A stretch of DNA of 64,000 nt from NCBI GenBank assembly GCA_030372335.1, contig JAUDCW010000010.1; one strand, given 5' to 3'. Origin of the DNA: JALCOL01 sp022649665. GTDB lineage: Bacteria > Bacillota > Bacilli > Lactobacillales > Enterococcaceae. Position 1 is the stretch's first letter, and each line of letters begins with the position of its first letter. A program made the position numbers and the translations under genes. A model generated the notes under the pieces. That model was not told the DNA's origin. It saw only the letters and a program-made list of their open reading frames with translations, and made no database searches. Shown piece after piece: positions 32,627 to 40,563 of this stretch.

Positions 32627-32655
32627 TTGCATCGCGCGTGATCTTTCGTTAAAAT
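32627..32655 (+). promoter_or_regulatory. Promoter of azlCD
   Basis: TTGCAT (32627-32632) and TAAAAT (32650-32655) at exactly 17 bases, about 43 bases before the azlC start. Confidence 0.65.
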
Positions 32656-32698
32656 GAGCACTAAATGAAAAAATGATGAGAGTGAAAGGCGTGAGCAA

Positions 32699-33403
32699 AT
32701 GGAACAAGCACGATTGAATACATTCAGAGGCGGTGTCGAAGCTTGTTTGCCGACCGTTCTGGGATATCTTGGCATCGGGATCGCACTGGGAGTCGTCGGC
32801 GCCAACGCCGGTTTTTCCGCTTTGGAGCTTCTTTTGATGTCGCTGATCGTCTATGCCGGCAGTGCACAGTTCGTCCTGGTCAGCTTGTTAGTGATGGGAA
32901 CGCCGGTATCGGCGATCATTTTTACGATCTTTTTGATCAATTTCCGGCACTTGCTGATGAGCATGAGCGTCGTCCCGCATTACCGCGATCTTTCACTGAT
33001 CAAGGGGATCATGTTCGGCTCGCTCTTAACAGATGAATCATATGGTGTATTGACGGTCGAGCTGCACGAAAAAACGAAGCCGGGTTTTGCTTGGGTCCAA
33101 GGGCTCAACCTTACTGCTTACGCGACATGGGTCTTCGCAACTTTTTTAGGGGCGCTCTTGGGGGACATGATTCCGAATCCCGAGCGCTTTGGGCTGGATT
33201 ACGCGCTGATCGCGATGTTTGCGGGGCTTTTTGCTGTCTCGGCGATCGATCAATATCAGCGGATCAAGCGCAAAACTTGGATCTTGATTTTTGCAACTGT
33301 GGCTTCTTTGTTTATCAGTATGCGCTTTTTATCTGCGGAGATCAGTGTGATCTTGGCAACACTTTTGGGCGCGGGACTTGGGGTGATCTTGGATGATCGG
33401 TGA
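32699..33403 (+). CDS. azlC: AzlC family branched-chain amino acid exporter, large subunit
   Basis: 234 residues with about seven membrane helices and the family signature YAGSAQFVLVSL (about 56-67) followed by NFRHLLMSMS. AzlC pairs with AzlD to export branched-chain amino acids or analogues. AAAGGCGTGAG precedes the ATG. It overlaps azlD by 11 bases, so the two are translationally coupled. Confidence 0.92.
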   Translation: MEQARLNTFRGGVEACLPTVLGYLGIGIALGVVGANAGFSALELLLMSLIVYAGSAQFVLVSLLVMGTPVSAIIFTIFLINFRHLLMSMSVVPHYRDLSLIKGIMFGSLLTDESYGVLTVELHEKTKPGFAWVQGLNLTAYATWVFATFLGALLGDMIPNPERFGLDYALIAMFAGLFAVSAIDQYQRIKRKTWILIFATVASLFISMRFLSAEISVILATLLGAGLGVILDDR

Positions 33404-33719
33404 TGCATATTTCTGGCTGGCAGTGATCGGCTGCGGATTTGTGACTTGGCTGCCGCGCGTTTTGCCGTTCATGCTGGTAAAAAAGCTTACATTTTCGCCG
33501 AAACTGCTGCAGTTTCTTTCGTTTGTTCCCCTAACGATCTTGACAGCGCTGTTGTTTCAGAGCATTCTGGTCCCGCAGGAACATGGTTTCCCGCATTTGG
33601 ATGCATTGAAGAGCCTTGCGCTTGTGCCGACACTGATCGTCGGTTTTCGGACACGCGACTTAATGAAAACTGTTTTATGTGGTATTCTGATGATGGCTTT
33701 ATTGCGCCTCATTACTTAA
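33393..33719 (+). CDS. azlD: AzlD family branched-chain amino acid exporter, small subunit
   Basis: 108 residues with about four hydrophobic helices and the AzlD pattern VTWLPRVLPFMLVKKLTF near the N-terminus. It works with AzlC, whose reading frame it overlaps. A run of GGGCGCGGGACTTGGGG precedes the ATG. Confidence 0.92.
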   Translation: MIGDAYFWLAVIGCGFVTWLPRVLPFMLVKKLTFSPKLLQFLSFVPLTILTALLFQSILVPQEHGFPHLDALKSLALVPTLIVGFRTRDLMKTVLCGILMMALLRLIT

Positions 33720-33735
33720 GAAAGAAGGAGATAAA

Positions 33736-34605
33736 GTGAATGTGACTGGTTCTGAATTCACAGGCATGATTATCGATGAAAATAAAGACAATTATTTTGT
33801 ACAAAAAGAAGGACAGACATTTCGCTTGCCGAAAGCGGAACTCGAAGAAGCGGCGGCATTGGGAACGGCACTTCATGGTTTTGGTTATGAAGACCAAGAG
33901 CATCATCTGCGTTTTACGACGCGGCTGCCTGAGGCGCGTCCTGGACATTTCGCTTTCGGGACCGTGACTGCGTCTCGCCGCGACTTGGGCGTTTTCGTTG
34001 ATGTCGGTCTACCGGAAAAAGATATCGTCGTTTCGCTGGATGAGCTGCCGACGATGCATGAACTGTTGCCCAAAAAAGGCGATCGTTTGATGGTCACGAT
34101 GAGAACTGATGATAAAAACCGCTTGTGGGGCGAGCTCGCGGATGAGAAAATTTTTTCGTCGCTTGGCAAAAAAGCGCCGGAATCGATGAAAAATCATGAT
34201 ATCACCGGCACGGTCTACCGTTTGAAGCTCGCCGGCAGCTACGTTTTGACTGATGATTATTATTTGGGCTACATTCATCCCAGTGAACGTTACCAAGAGC
34301 CGCGACTCGGGGAAGTCGTCAAGGGGCGCGTGATCGGAGTCAATCCGTATGGAGTCTTGAATTTGTCGCTCAAACCGCGGGCATATGAAACGATCAATCA
34401 AGATGCTGAGATGCTCAAAGTAATGCTCGAACAGGCAAATGATCATTTTCTGCCGTTCAATGATCATTCAGCACCGGAAGATATCCAAAAGCATTTTGCG
34501 ATGAGCAAAGGCCAGTTCAAAAGGGCCCTCGGACACTTGCTGAAAAATAAAGAGATCACTCAAAACGAAAACGGGATCCAATTAGCCGACAAAACTGTTA
34601 AATGA
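33736..34605 (+). CDS. cvfB: CvfB/YitL-like S1 RNA-binding protein
   Basis: 289 residues. Several S1-type beta-barrels are followed by a winged-helix C-terminus (about 230-285, HFAMSKGQFKRALGHLLKNKEI), as in CvfB of staphylococci and pneumococci. The family is tied to virulence regulation and RNA binding. Translation starts at GTG 33736, with AAGGAG 5-6 bases upstream. It begins 16 bases after azlD. Confidence 0.88.
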   Translation: MNVTGSEFTGMIIDENKDNYFVQKEGQTFRLPKAELEEAAALGTALHGFGYEDQEHHLRFTTRLPEARPGHFAFGTVTASRRDLGVFVDVGLPEKDIVVSLDELPTMHELLPKKGDRLMVTMRTDDKNRLWGELADEKIFSSLGKKAPESMKNHDITGTVYRLKLAGSYVLTDDYYLGYIHPSERYQEPRLGEVVKGRVIGVNPYGVLNLSLKPRAYETINQDAEMLKVMLEQANDHFLPFNDHSAPEDIQKHFAMSKGQFKRALGHLLKNKEITQNENGIQLADKTVK

Positions 34606-34649
34606 GAATAATTACAATAAAATGGCGAAGTCAGCGGCTTTTAACGTTT

Positions 34650-34708
34650 CTTAATTGAGAATCGCTTGATTTTTATGATCAATAAAACTATAATGAGAAT
34701 AGTTATCA
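34650..34708 (+). promoter_or_regulatory. Promoter of the Fur-family gene with adjacent AT-rich dyads
   Basis: A near-consensus promoter, TTGATT (34666-34671) and TATAAT (34689-34694), spaced 17 bases. An imperfect dyad ATAATGAGAATAGTTAT overlaps the -10 end, and TTAATTGAGAATC lies just upstream of the -35 box. Both resemble Fur/PerR boxes, so autoregulation is likely. Confidence 0.7.
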
Positions 34709-34727
34709 AACGATTGAGGTGGCAAAA

Positions 34728-35225
34728 TTGAAAAACGCGGAAGTTTTGAAAAAGATCAAAGATCAACTCCACAATGGCGGGTACAAATTGACCCCTCAAC
34801 GTGAAGCAACTGTTTTGGTGCTGCTGCAAGATCAAAAAACACATATGTCAGCAGAAGAAGTCTATATGAAAGTCAAAGAGAAGAGTTCTGATATCGGTTT
34901 GGCGACGGTCTACCGGACGCTTGAGATCTTGACGGATCTGAAGATCGTCGATAAAGTGACATTTACCGATGGCTTGGCACGCTACGATCTGCGCAAAGAA
35001 GGGGCAAAGCATTTCCATCATCATCTTTTATGCATCGAGTGCGGCAAGATCGAAGAAGTCGAAGATGATCTGCTTTCGGGCGTGGAAAAGATCGTTGAAG
35101 AAAAATATCACTTTTTGGTAAAAGATCACCGGCTGACGTTTCACGGGATCTGCAGCTCTTGCCAAAAAAAGCATAGCCAAGAAGACAGCGAAAAATTATC
35201 GAAACTGCATGACGTCATTGAATAG
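34728..35225 (+). CDS. fur: Fur family transcriptional regulator (Fur/PerR type)
   Basis: About 165 residues from TTG 34728, preceded by GAGGTGG at 5 bases; an in-frame GTG at 34719 overlaps that site. An N-terminal winged helix (GYKLTPQREAT, then GLATVYRTLEIL) and a C-terminal metal-binding dimer domain carry KHFHHHLLCIECGKIEEV and GICSSCQKKH, the two cysteine pairs of a structural zinc site. It represses iron- or peroxide-linked genes. Which metal it senses cannot be fixed from sequence, though the HHH-LxCxxC layout fits Fur. Confidence 0.88.
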   Translation: MKNAEVLKKIKDQLHNGGYKLTPQREATVLVLLQDQKTHMSAEEVYMKVKEKSSDIGLATVYRTLEILTDLKIVDKVTFTDGLARYDLRKEGAKHFHHHLLCIECGKIEEVEDDLLSGVEKIVEEKYHFLVKDHRLTFHGICSSCQKKHSQEDSEKLSKLHDVIE

Positions 35226-35242
35226 CACTAGAAGCTGAACCC

Positions 35243-35276
35243 GGGGTGGTGACTCTTTGTCACGATCCCTTTTTTT
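35243..35276 (+). terminator. Imperfect intrinsic terminator after the Fur-family gene
   Basis: GGTGGTGAC pairs imperfectly with GTCACGATCC and is followed by eight T residues. Confidence 0.7.
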
Positions 35277-35343
35277 GCGAAAAGATTCGCTTTTTGAACA
35301 AAATTTTATTATGATGGAAAGATGGATAAGGGAGGGGAGCCGA

Positions 35344-36228
35344 TTGAACGATTGGATCAATGATTATCTGCATACACTCAAGATCGAACGCGGCTTGTCG
35401 GAAAATTCCCTCGCGAGTTACGGCCGCGACTTGCGCTATTTCGCGGCATTTTTACAGGAAAATGAATTGACGTTGCCGGATGCCGCGCAGGAAAATGTGC
35501 GCGCCTATTTAGAATCACTGAAGGAAAACGGCCGCTCCACGCGTTCAGTTGCGCGTTTGATTTCTTCGCTGCGCGGTTTTTATCAGTATCTTCATCAGCT
35601 GAAAGTGATCGATCAAAACCCAATGGCGACGATCGATTCGCCGAAGCCGGCGCGGCATTTGCCGGAAGTCCTTTCATTAAAAGAAACAGAAAGGCTTTTG
35701 GAAGCACCGGATACGACAAAAACGCTTGGGATCCGCGACCGGGCGATCCTGGAAGTGATGTATGCGACGGGCTTGCGCGTTTCCGAATTGATCCATATCC
35801 AGCTGGCGGACCTGCATTTGGCAGAAGGATTGATCGTGACGATCGGCAAAGGCGACAAAGAACGGCTGGTTCCGCTCGGGACGCAAGCGATCCGCTGGGT
35901 CGAAAAATATTTGGCAGACTCCCGGCCGCTGCTCTTAAAAGGACGGCGAGATCCTTTTCTTTTTTTGAATTTTCACGGGCGGCCGCTGACGCGCCAGGGG
36001 ATCTGGAAGAATCTTCAGCAGACCGTTCGGAATGCCGGGATCAACAAACGCGTCACCCCGCATACACTCAGACATTCTTTCGCAACGCATTTGCTGGAAA
36101 ATGGTGCTGATCTGCGGACGGTCCAAGATCTTTTAGGGCACGCCGATATTTCGACGACTCAGATCTATACACATGTTTCCAAAAAAAGGCTCAGCGATGT
36201 CTACCATGCACATTTTCCGCGCGCATAA
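35344..36228 (+). CDS. xerD: Tyrosine recombinase XerD
   Basis: 294 residues from TTG 35344, behind GGGAGGGGAG; the length matches XerD (about 295). It resolves chromosome dimers at dif with XerC. The N-terminal SAM-like core-binding domain starts DWINDYLHTLKIERGLSENS. Catalytic residues are in ATGLRVSEL (Arg), GKGDKERLVPL (Lys), HTLRHSFATHLL (His, Arg), LGHADISTTQIYTHV (His, Tyr). It is followed by scpA, the common Bacillota order. Confidence 0.93.
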   Translation: MNDWINDYLHTLKIERGLSENSLASYGRDLRYFAAFLQENELTLPDAAQENVRAYLESLKENGRSTRSVARLISSLRGFYQYLHQLKVIDQNPMATIDSPKPARHLPEVLSLKETERLLEAPDTTKTLGIRDRAILEVMYATGLRVSELIHIQLADLHLAEGLIVTIGKGDKERLVPLGTQAIRWVEKYLADSRPLLLKGRRDPFLFLNFHGRPLTRQGIWKNLQQTVRNAGINKRVTPHTLRHSFATHLLENGADLRTVQDLLGHADISTTQIYTHVSKKRLSDVYHAHFPRA

Positions 36229-36258
36229 TTACAAATACTGAAAAAGAGGGATTCTGCA

Positions 36259-36999
36259 ATGGCTTTGGAATTGAAACTGGAAATTTTTGAAGGGCCGCTC
36301 GATCTCCTGCTTCATTTGATCCGCACGATGGAGGTTGATATTTACGATATCCCGATTTCTGAGATCACGAAGCAGTATATGAAATACTTGGAAACGATGC
36401 AGACCCTTCAGCTGGAAGTTGCCGGCGAATATGCAGTAATGGCGGCAACGTTAATGGCTCTTAAGTCGCGGATGCTCTTGCCGGCAGTGCAGGCGGAGAC
36501 CGAAGACGACGCATTTGCGGGAGAGGATCCGCGGGAAGACTTGATCCAGCAGCTGCTGGCGTATCGAAAATTTAAATATGCGGCCGGCGAGCTGCAAAAA
36601 AAAGAAACTCAGCGGGCGGCGCATTATTTGCGGGCCCCAAAAATTTTCGAGATCCAGGAAAAAACTTTGCCGCTCTCACCCAATGCGGTCACGACGATCG
36701 ATTTGTTTTTAGCGTTTCAAGAGGTCCTTGCCAAGCAATATCCGCATGACAACGCACAAGTGCACATCGATGAAATTCACATTGAAACACAAAAAGAAAA
36801 GATCCTTGCCCGCTTAGCGAAAGTCGAAATATTGGATTTTGGAACACTTTTCACCGGCCGTACGAAAGAAGAGCTTGTGATGACGTTTCTCGCTGTCTTG
36901 GAGCTAATGAAAGAGCAAATGATCGATGCCGTGCAGCCGGAGCCGTTTGAGGAGATCCGGCTGATCAAAAAAGAAATCGAAGGAAGAGCGAATGAATAA
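36259..36999 (+). CDS. scpA: Segregation and condensation protein ScpA
   Basis: 246 residues. This is the kleisin subunit of the SMC-ScpAB condensin complex. The N-terminal FEGPLDLLLHLI and a middle ALKSRMLLP motif are typical, and the C-terminal winged helix binds SMC. AAAAAGAGGG lies upstream of the ATG. It overlaps scpB by 8 bases. Confidence 0.95.
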   Translation: MALELKLEIFEGPLDLLLHLIRTMEVDIYDIPISEITKQYMKYLETMQTLQLEVAGEYAVMAATLMALKSRMLLPAVQAETEDDAFAGEDPREDLIQQLLAYRKFKYAAGELQKKETQRAAHYLRAPKIFEIQEKTLPLSPNAVTTIDLFLAFQEVLAKQYPHDNAQVHIDEIHIETQKEKILARLAKVEILDFGTLFTGRTKEELVMTFLAVLELMKEQMIDAVQPEPFEEIRLIKKEIEGRANE

Positions 37000-37588
37000 A
37001 ATTGCCGAATTGGAGGCTTTGCTTTTCATTGCCGGAGAAGACGGCATCGAAGCGCGCAGGATCTGCGAATTGCTTGAAATTTCTTCACTGCAATTACAAG
37101 AACTATTGAGCACACTCCAAAAAAAATATCAAACGGATGAAACAAGCTGCTTTTGCCTGTTGGAAGTCGAGGACCGCTCTTATTTAGCGACGAAAGAAGA
37201 CTTTGCGGAGCTCTTGGAGCGCTACGGACGTTCACCGCTGAAGCAGAAATTGTCACAGGCCGCAGTTGAAACATTGGCGATCATCGCCTATCGCCAGCCG
37301 ATCTCGCGAATCGAGATCGAACAGATCCGCGGCGTGCAGGCGGCGAGCGCGCTGAATACGCTCTTGAACCGCAGTCTGATCACAGAACGCGGACGAATGG
37401 AGGGCCCGGGGCGCGCGATCCTTTACGGCACCACCCAATATTTTCTTGATTATTTCGGATTGAAAGATTTAACCGAACTGCCCGATATTTCGGGAATGGA
37501 AGAAGAATACGCTGCCGCTTTGCCCGAAGAGCTGTTTAATGATCGCTCAGGCGAGCCGGAAGACAATATAACGACAGAGGATGAATAA
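36992..37588 (+). CDS. scpB: Segregation and condensation protein ScpB
   Basis: 198 residues with two winged-helix domains: N-terminal IAELEALLFIAGEDGI and second domain LSQAAVETLAIIAYRQPISRIEIEQIRGV, the strongest ScpB signature. It forms a dimer that binds ScpA. The acidic C-terminal tail is usual. A GGAAGAGCG ribosome site lies inside scpA. Confidence 0.95.
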   Translation: MNKIAELEALLFIAGEDGIEARRICELLEISSLQLQELLSTLQKKYQTDETSCFCLLEVEDRSYLATKEDFAELLERYGRSPLKQKLSQAAVETLAIIAYRQPISRIEIEQIRGVQAASALNTLLNRSLITERGRMEGPGRAILYGTTQYFLDYFGLKDLTELPDISGMEEEYAAALPEELFNDRSGEPEDNITTEDE

Positions 37589-37592
37589 ACGA

Positions 37593-38303
37593 ATGGAAAG
37601 ATTGCAAAAAGTAATCGCTCATGCGGGAGTCGCTTCCCGCCGCAAATCAGAAGAGCTGATCGAAGCAGGCCGTGTGAAAGTCAACGGCGAAACCGTCACA
37701 GCATTGGGTACAAAAGTAGCAGTCGATGATGTGATTGAAGTCGACGGGGTGCCGCTCGACAAAGAGCCGCTGGTCTATTACTTATTTTACAAGCCGCGCG
37801 GCGTGATCTCGGCAGCGAGTGACAATAAAGGCCGAAAAGTAGTTACCGATTTTTTTCCGGAAGTCGATGAACGCATTTATCCGGTCGGACGTTTGGACTA
37901 TGACGCTTCCGGCCTGATCTTATTGACTAATGACGGCGCGTTTGCGCAAGCTTTGGCGCATCCTTCGAAAAAAATCGATAAAGTCTATGTGGCAAAAGTC
38001 AAAGGGCTCCCCACGCGTGAAAAGCTCGCACCGCTCAAAAAAGGGATCTATCTTGATGGGCGAAAAACCGCTCCGGCGAAAATCAGTATTCTTTCGGCTG
38101 ATCGCCAAAAGGAGAACGGGATCGTGCAGCTGACGATCCATGAAGGCCGCAATCATCAAGTAAAAAACATGCTGAAAGCAGTCGGCTATCCGGTGGAGAA
38201 GCTGAAACGCGAAAAATTCGGGCCGTTTACGCTGGAAGGAATGCAGTCCGGCGACAAACGGGCACTTTCCCGCCGCGAAGTCGAGCGGCTGTTTCCTTTT
38301 TAA
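37593..38303 (+). CDS. rluB: 23S rRNA pseudouridine synthase RluB
   Basis: 236 residues. An N-terminal S4 RNA-binding domain (MERLQKVIAHAGVASRRKSEELI) is followed by the RsuA/RluB catalytic domain with GRLDYDASGLILLTNDG, which includes the catalytic aspartate. It modifies a uridine in helix 89 of 23S rRNA. The start at 37593 fits the family N-terminus MERLQK; an in-frame ATG at 37581 overlaps the scpB stop. Confidence 0.93.
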   Translation: MERLQKVIAHAGVASRRKSEELIEAGRVKVNGETVTALGTKVAVDDVIEVDGVPLDKEPLVYYLFYKPRGVISAASDNKGRKVVTDFFPEVDERIYPVGRLDYDASGLILLTNDGAFAQALAHPSKKIDKVYVAKVKGLPTREKLAPLKKGIYLDGRKTAPAKISILSADRQKENGIVQLTIHEGRNHQVKNMLKAVGYPVEKLKREKFGPFTLEGMQSGDKRALSRREVERLFPF

Positions 38304-38319
38304 AAAACAAACAAGCTGC

Positions 38320-38348
38320 TTGCATCTTGAAACCGTTTCAGCTATACT
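38320..38348 (+). promoter_or_regulatory. Promoter of the ribU transcript
   Basis: TTGCAT (38320-38325) and TATACT (38343-38348) at 17 bases, immediately before the FMN riboswitch. Confidence 0.65.
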
Positions 38349-38365
38349 AAAGTCACAATAAAGGT

Positions 38366-38480
38366 ACATCTTCGGGGCAGGGTGAAATTCCCGACCGGTG
38401 GTTAAAGTCCACGAACCGGCATTGGCCGGCTGACTTGGTGAAATTCCGAGACCGACAGTAAAGTCTGGATAAAGAAGATC
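38366..38480 (+). ncRNA. FMN riboswitch (RFN element)
   Basis: The element has all the conserved RFN blocks: CATCTTCGGGGCAGGG, then GAAATTCCCGACCGGTGG, AGTCCACGAA, a variable GGCATTGGCCGGC hairpin, TTGGTGAAATTCCGAGACCGACAGT and AGTCTGGATAAAGAAGAT closing stem P1. FMN binding favours the terminator at 38507, turning off the riboflavin transporter when flavin is plentiful. Confidence 0.97.
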
Positions 38481-38482
38481 AG

Positions 38483-38552
38483 CTTATTTGAATTGAATTC
38501 AAATAAGACATTGATTTTATGCCCTGTTCATAAAATCAATGTCTTTTTTTGT
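38483..38552 (+). terminator. Expression platform of the FMN riboswitch: antiterminator segment and terminator
   Basis: The terminator is a perfect 14-base stem (38507-38520 with 38530-38543, core ACATTGATTTTAT) with a T run. Just before it, CTTATTTGAATT and AATTCAAATAAG (38483-38507) can form a competing hairpin. Confidence 0.9.
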
Positions 38553-38616
38553 TTTTCGAGTTCGATCAATTGAGCAGAGCGCAACGAGATGACCGTATCT
38601 TAGGAGGAATTGTTTT

Positions 38617-39216
38617 ATGCAAAGAAACAAGGTTACCAGAATGACGACGATTGCCGTTTGCGCTGCAATGGGGATGGTATTGCAATTTATTGCGATCCCG
38701 TTTCCGGTATTTTCTTTTTTGAAGATCGACTTTTCTGATCTGCCGGTCTTGATCTCGATGTTTTTGTTCGGACCGGCTGCCGGGATCTTTACGGCATTTA
38801 TCCGTTCATTTCTGCATTTGCTTTTGACCGGGATGGATCCGGCAAATATCGTCGGGGATATTGCCAGTTTCATTGCAACGAGCGCGTTCACGCTGCCGAT
38901 CTATTATTTCTTTAGAAAAGGCTTGACCCGCAAAAACAAAGCACTTGGCGTCGTGAGCGGGACACTGTTGATGACAGCGATCATGAGCATCGCCAATTAT
39001 CTGGTGATCACGCCGCTTTATCTGACATTTTTCGGTCTGACGGCCCAAAAAATGCTGGGGATGAATCTTGCTTCTTACGTTGCTGTCGGCGTTTTACCGT
39101 TCAATTTGATCAAAGGGCTGATCGTAAGCGTCGTGTTTTTAGTTTTTCATGCGAAGCTGCTGCCGTGGCTCAGCCAAAAGCAGCATGTCCATTCAGTGGT
39201 GATCAATCATAAGTAA
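38617..39216 (+). CDS. ribU: Riboflavin ECF transporter S component RibU
   Basis: 199-residue membrane protein with about six helices and the RibU pattern IPFPVFSFLKIDFSDLPVLI near residues 28-48. It binds riboflavin and works with the shared ECF energising module, which is not in this window. AGGAGGAATTG precedes the ATG. The upstream FMN riboswitch confirms the substrate. Confidence 0.95.
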   Translation: MQRNKVTRMTTIAVCAAMGMVLQFIAIPFPVFSFLKIDFSDLPVLISMFLFGPAAGIFTAFIRSFLHLLLTGMDPANIVGDIASFIATSAFTLPIYYFFRKGLTRKNKALGVVSGTLLMTAIMSIANYLVITPLYLTFFGLTAQKMLGMNLASYVAVGVLPFNLIKGLIVSVVFLVFHAKLLPWLSQKQHVHSVVINHK

Positions 39217-39264
39217 AAAATCACTTTGAAGCCATAAAGTGTGCTGCTTCGTGAATAAAAAAAT

Positions 39265-39317
39265 AATTGGAGAACAGGACCGCGGCAAAAATTTTGCTGC
39301 GGTCCTGTTCTCCAATT
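39265..39317. terminator. Long bidirectional terminator between ribU and ferredoxin
   Basis: AATTGGAGAACAGGACCGC and its complement (39265-39283 with 39299-39317) form a stem of about 19 pairs. T runs lie on the minus-strand side. Its right edge overlaps the ferredoxin stop codon. Confidence 0.92.
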
Positions 39318-39522
39318 ATTCTAATAATAGTGCACCAGCTGGACAGCGCCGGACGGCTTGGCCAACTTTCTCAAGCAGTGCCGGGCAGATATTTTCGCGC
39401 TCAGCAGCCGCATCCAGCCGGAAACAAACGATCCCGTCCGCATCGCAGTCAAAAGTTTCAGGGGCGATGACTTGGCAGCGCCCGCAAGCGATACAGTTTT
39501 CTGGTATAATTTTACAATACAT
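39316..39522 (-). CDS. fer: Single-cluster [4Fe-4S] ferredoxin
   Basis: 68 residues. Cluster ligands are CIACGRC near residues 10-16 and a distal CP near residue 61 (RRCPAGAL), as in Bacillus-type ferredoxins. It is an electron carrier for redox enzymes and could in principle supply reductant for the CutD activase, which is inference. CAAGGAGCG precedes the ATG. It is divergent from the ypbB-like gene, with 27 bases between them. Confidence 0.9.
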   Translation of the reverse strand: MYCKIIPENCIACGRCQVIAPETFDCDADGIVCFRLDAAAERENICPALLEKVGQAVRRCPAGALLLE

Positions 39523-39549
39523 TCGATTCGCTCCTTGGAGGGAAAAACA

Positions 39550-40563
39550 TTGTCTGATTCTTTTATTTTATTGCTATTTCGCTCAGGTTTCAAGATGCGC
39601 CGCAGCACGCCTTATCATTTGCTGCGCGGCAAGCGGACCAGCTCGATTCTGTGTTTCGGTTTTTTTTACGAGCTGCTGCCGCTTTTTGGCCTGCTTCCGC
39701 GTCTTTCCAAAACAGAATATGAAGCGGCGATCGCTCGAAATATCAAAAAAGGCTTGCTGATTGAAAGCGGTGAGACGATCCAGCTGGCACCAGCGGTCAC
39801 TGATCAGCTCAGCATCCCGCACGGACTGGACGCTTACCGCTGGGGAAGAGACGACGAAAAAAAGCGTCAGCTTTTATGGTTTGCTTTACAGGTATCTTCA
39901 AATTTAGCTCATCAAATAACCGACTATTTCCCGCTGGAAGGACAGTGGGCTAATCGGCAGATCGTCAAAGATTGGTTGAAAAAGCAGCCGCTGGATCAAT
40001 TCTCTTTTCTCAAAAAATTCCAAGCGGAGTGGCAGCAGCTCTTCAGTGCTTTGCCGGCGGATGCTGGCGAACGGCTCAGCCGGACTTGGAGCGGATATGG
40101 GCAAGTCGGCGAAAGCATGCAGGCGGTTTATCCAAAAGCGCCGGAGTATCCTGAGGCAGCGCTGCTTCAAGCCAAGGCAGATCTGCACAGGCTGCTTGCC
40201 ACGCTTGAAAAATTGCCGCTGCCGCTTCTCCGCGCGCTGGTTGCCGGCTTTCCGCCCCTTCCGCCAACGCTTTCTGCCACGAAAGAACTATTAAAAGAAG
40301 AGATTGATTTTGATACGCTGGTCCGCCGGCGCCGATTGAAGGCCAGTACATTGCGCGATCATTTGCTTGATCTGGCGATCTATGACGCCCAATTTCCGTT
40401 TGCCTATTTTGTCAGTCCGGCCGCACTCCGCGATTTTTCAAAGCGTCTGTTAGAAGAGCTGCGCGACTGGGAATATAATGAGCAAGATTCTGCCTATGAT
40501 TTTTTCATTTTTCGTTTGGCGCAAATTTATTTGCTGAAGGAGGCGCAGAAAAATGGTGAATGA
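39550..40563 (+). CDS. YpbB-like helicase-associated helix-turn-helix protein
   Basis: 337 residues from TTG 39550, with TTGGAGGG 8 bases upstream; longer in-frame readings run into the divergent ferredoxin gene. The C-terminal part (about 250-320) has the RQC/HTH-like segment found in YpbB, the gene usually placed before recQ in Bacillota. It overlaps recQ by 11 bases. The role is probably auxiliary to the helicase, inferred from context. Confidence 0.78.
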   Translation: MSDSFILLLFRSGFKMRRSTPYHLLRGKRTSSILCFGFFYELLPLFGLLPRLSKTEYEAAIARNIKKGLLIESGETIQLAPAVTDQLSIPHGLDAYRWGRDDEKKRQLLWFALQVSSNLAHQITDYFPLEGQWANRQIVKDWLKKQPLDQFSFLKKFQAEWQQLFSALPADAGERLSRTWSGYGQVGESMQAVYPKAPEYPEAALLQAKADLHRLLATLEKLPLPLLRALVAGFPPLPPTLSATKELLKEEIDFDTLVRRRRLKASTLRDHLLDLAIYDAQFPFAYFVSPAALRDFSKRLLEELRDWEYNEQDSAYDFFIFRLAQIYLLKEAQKNGE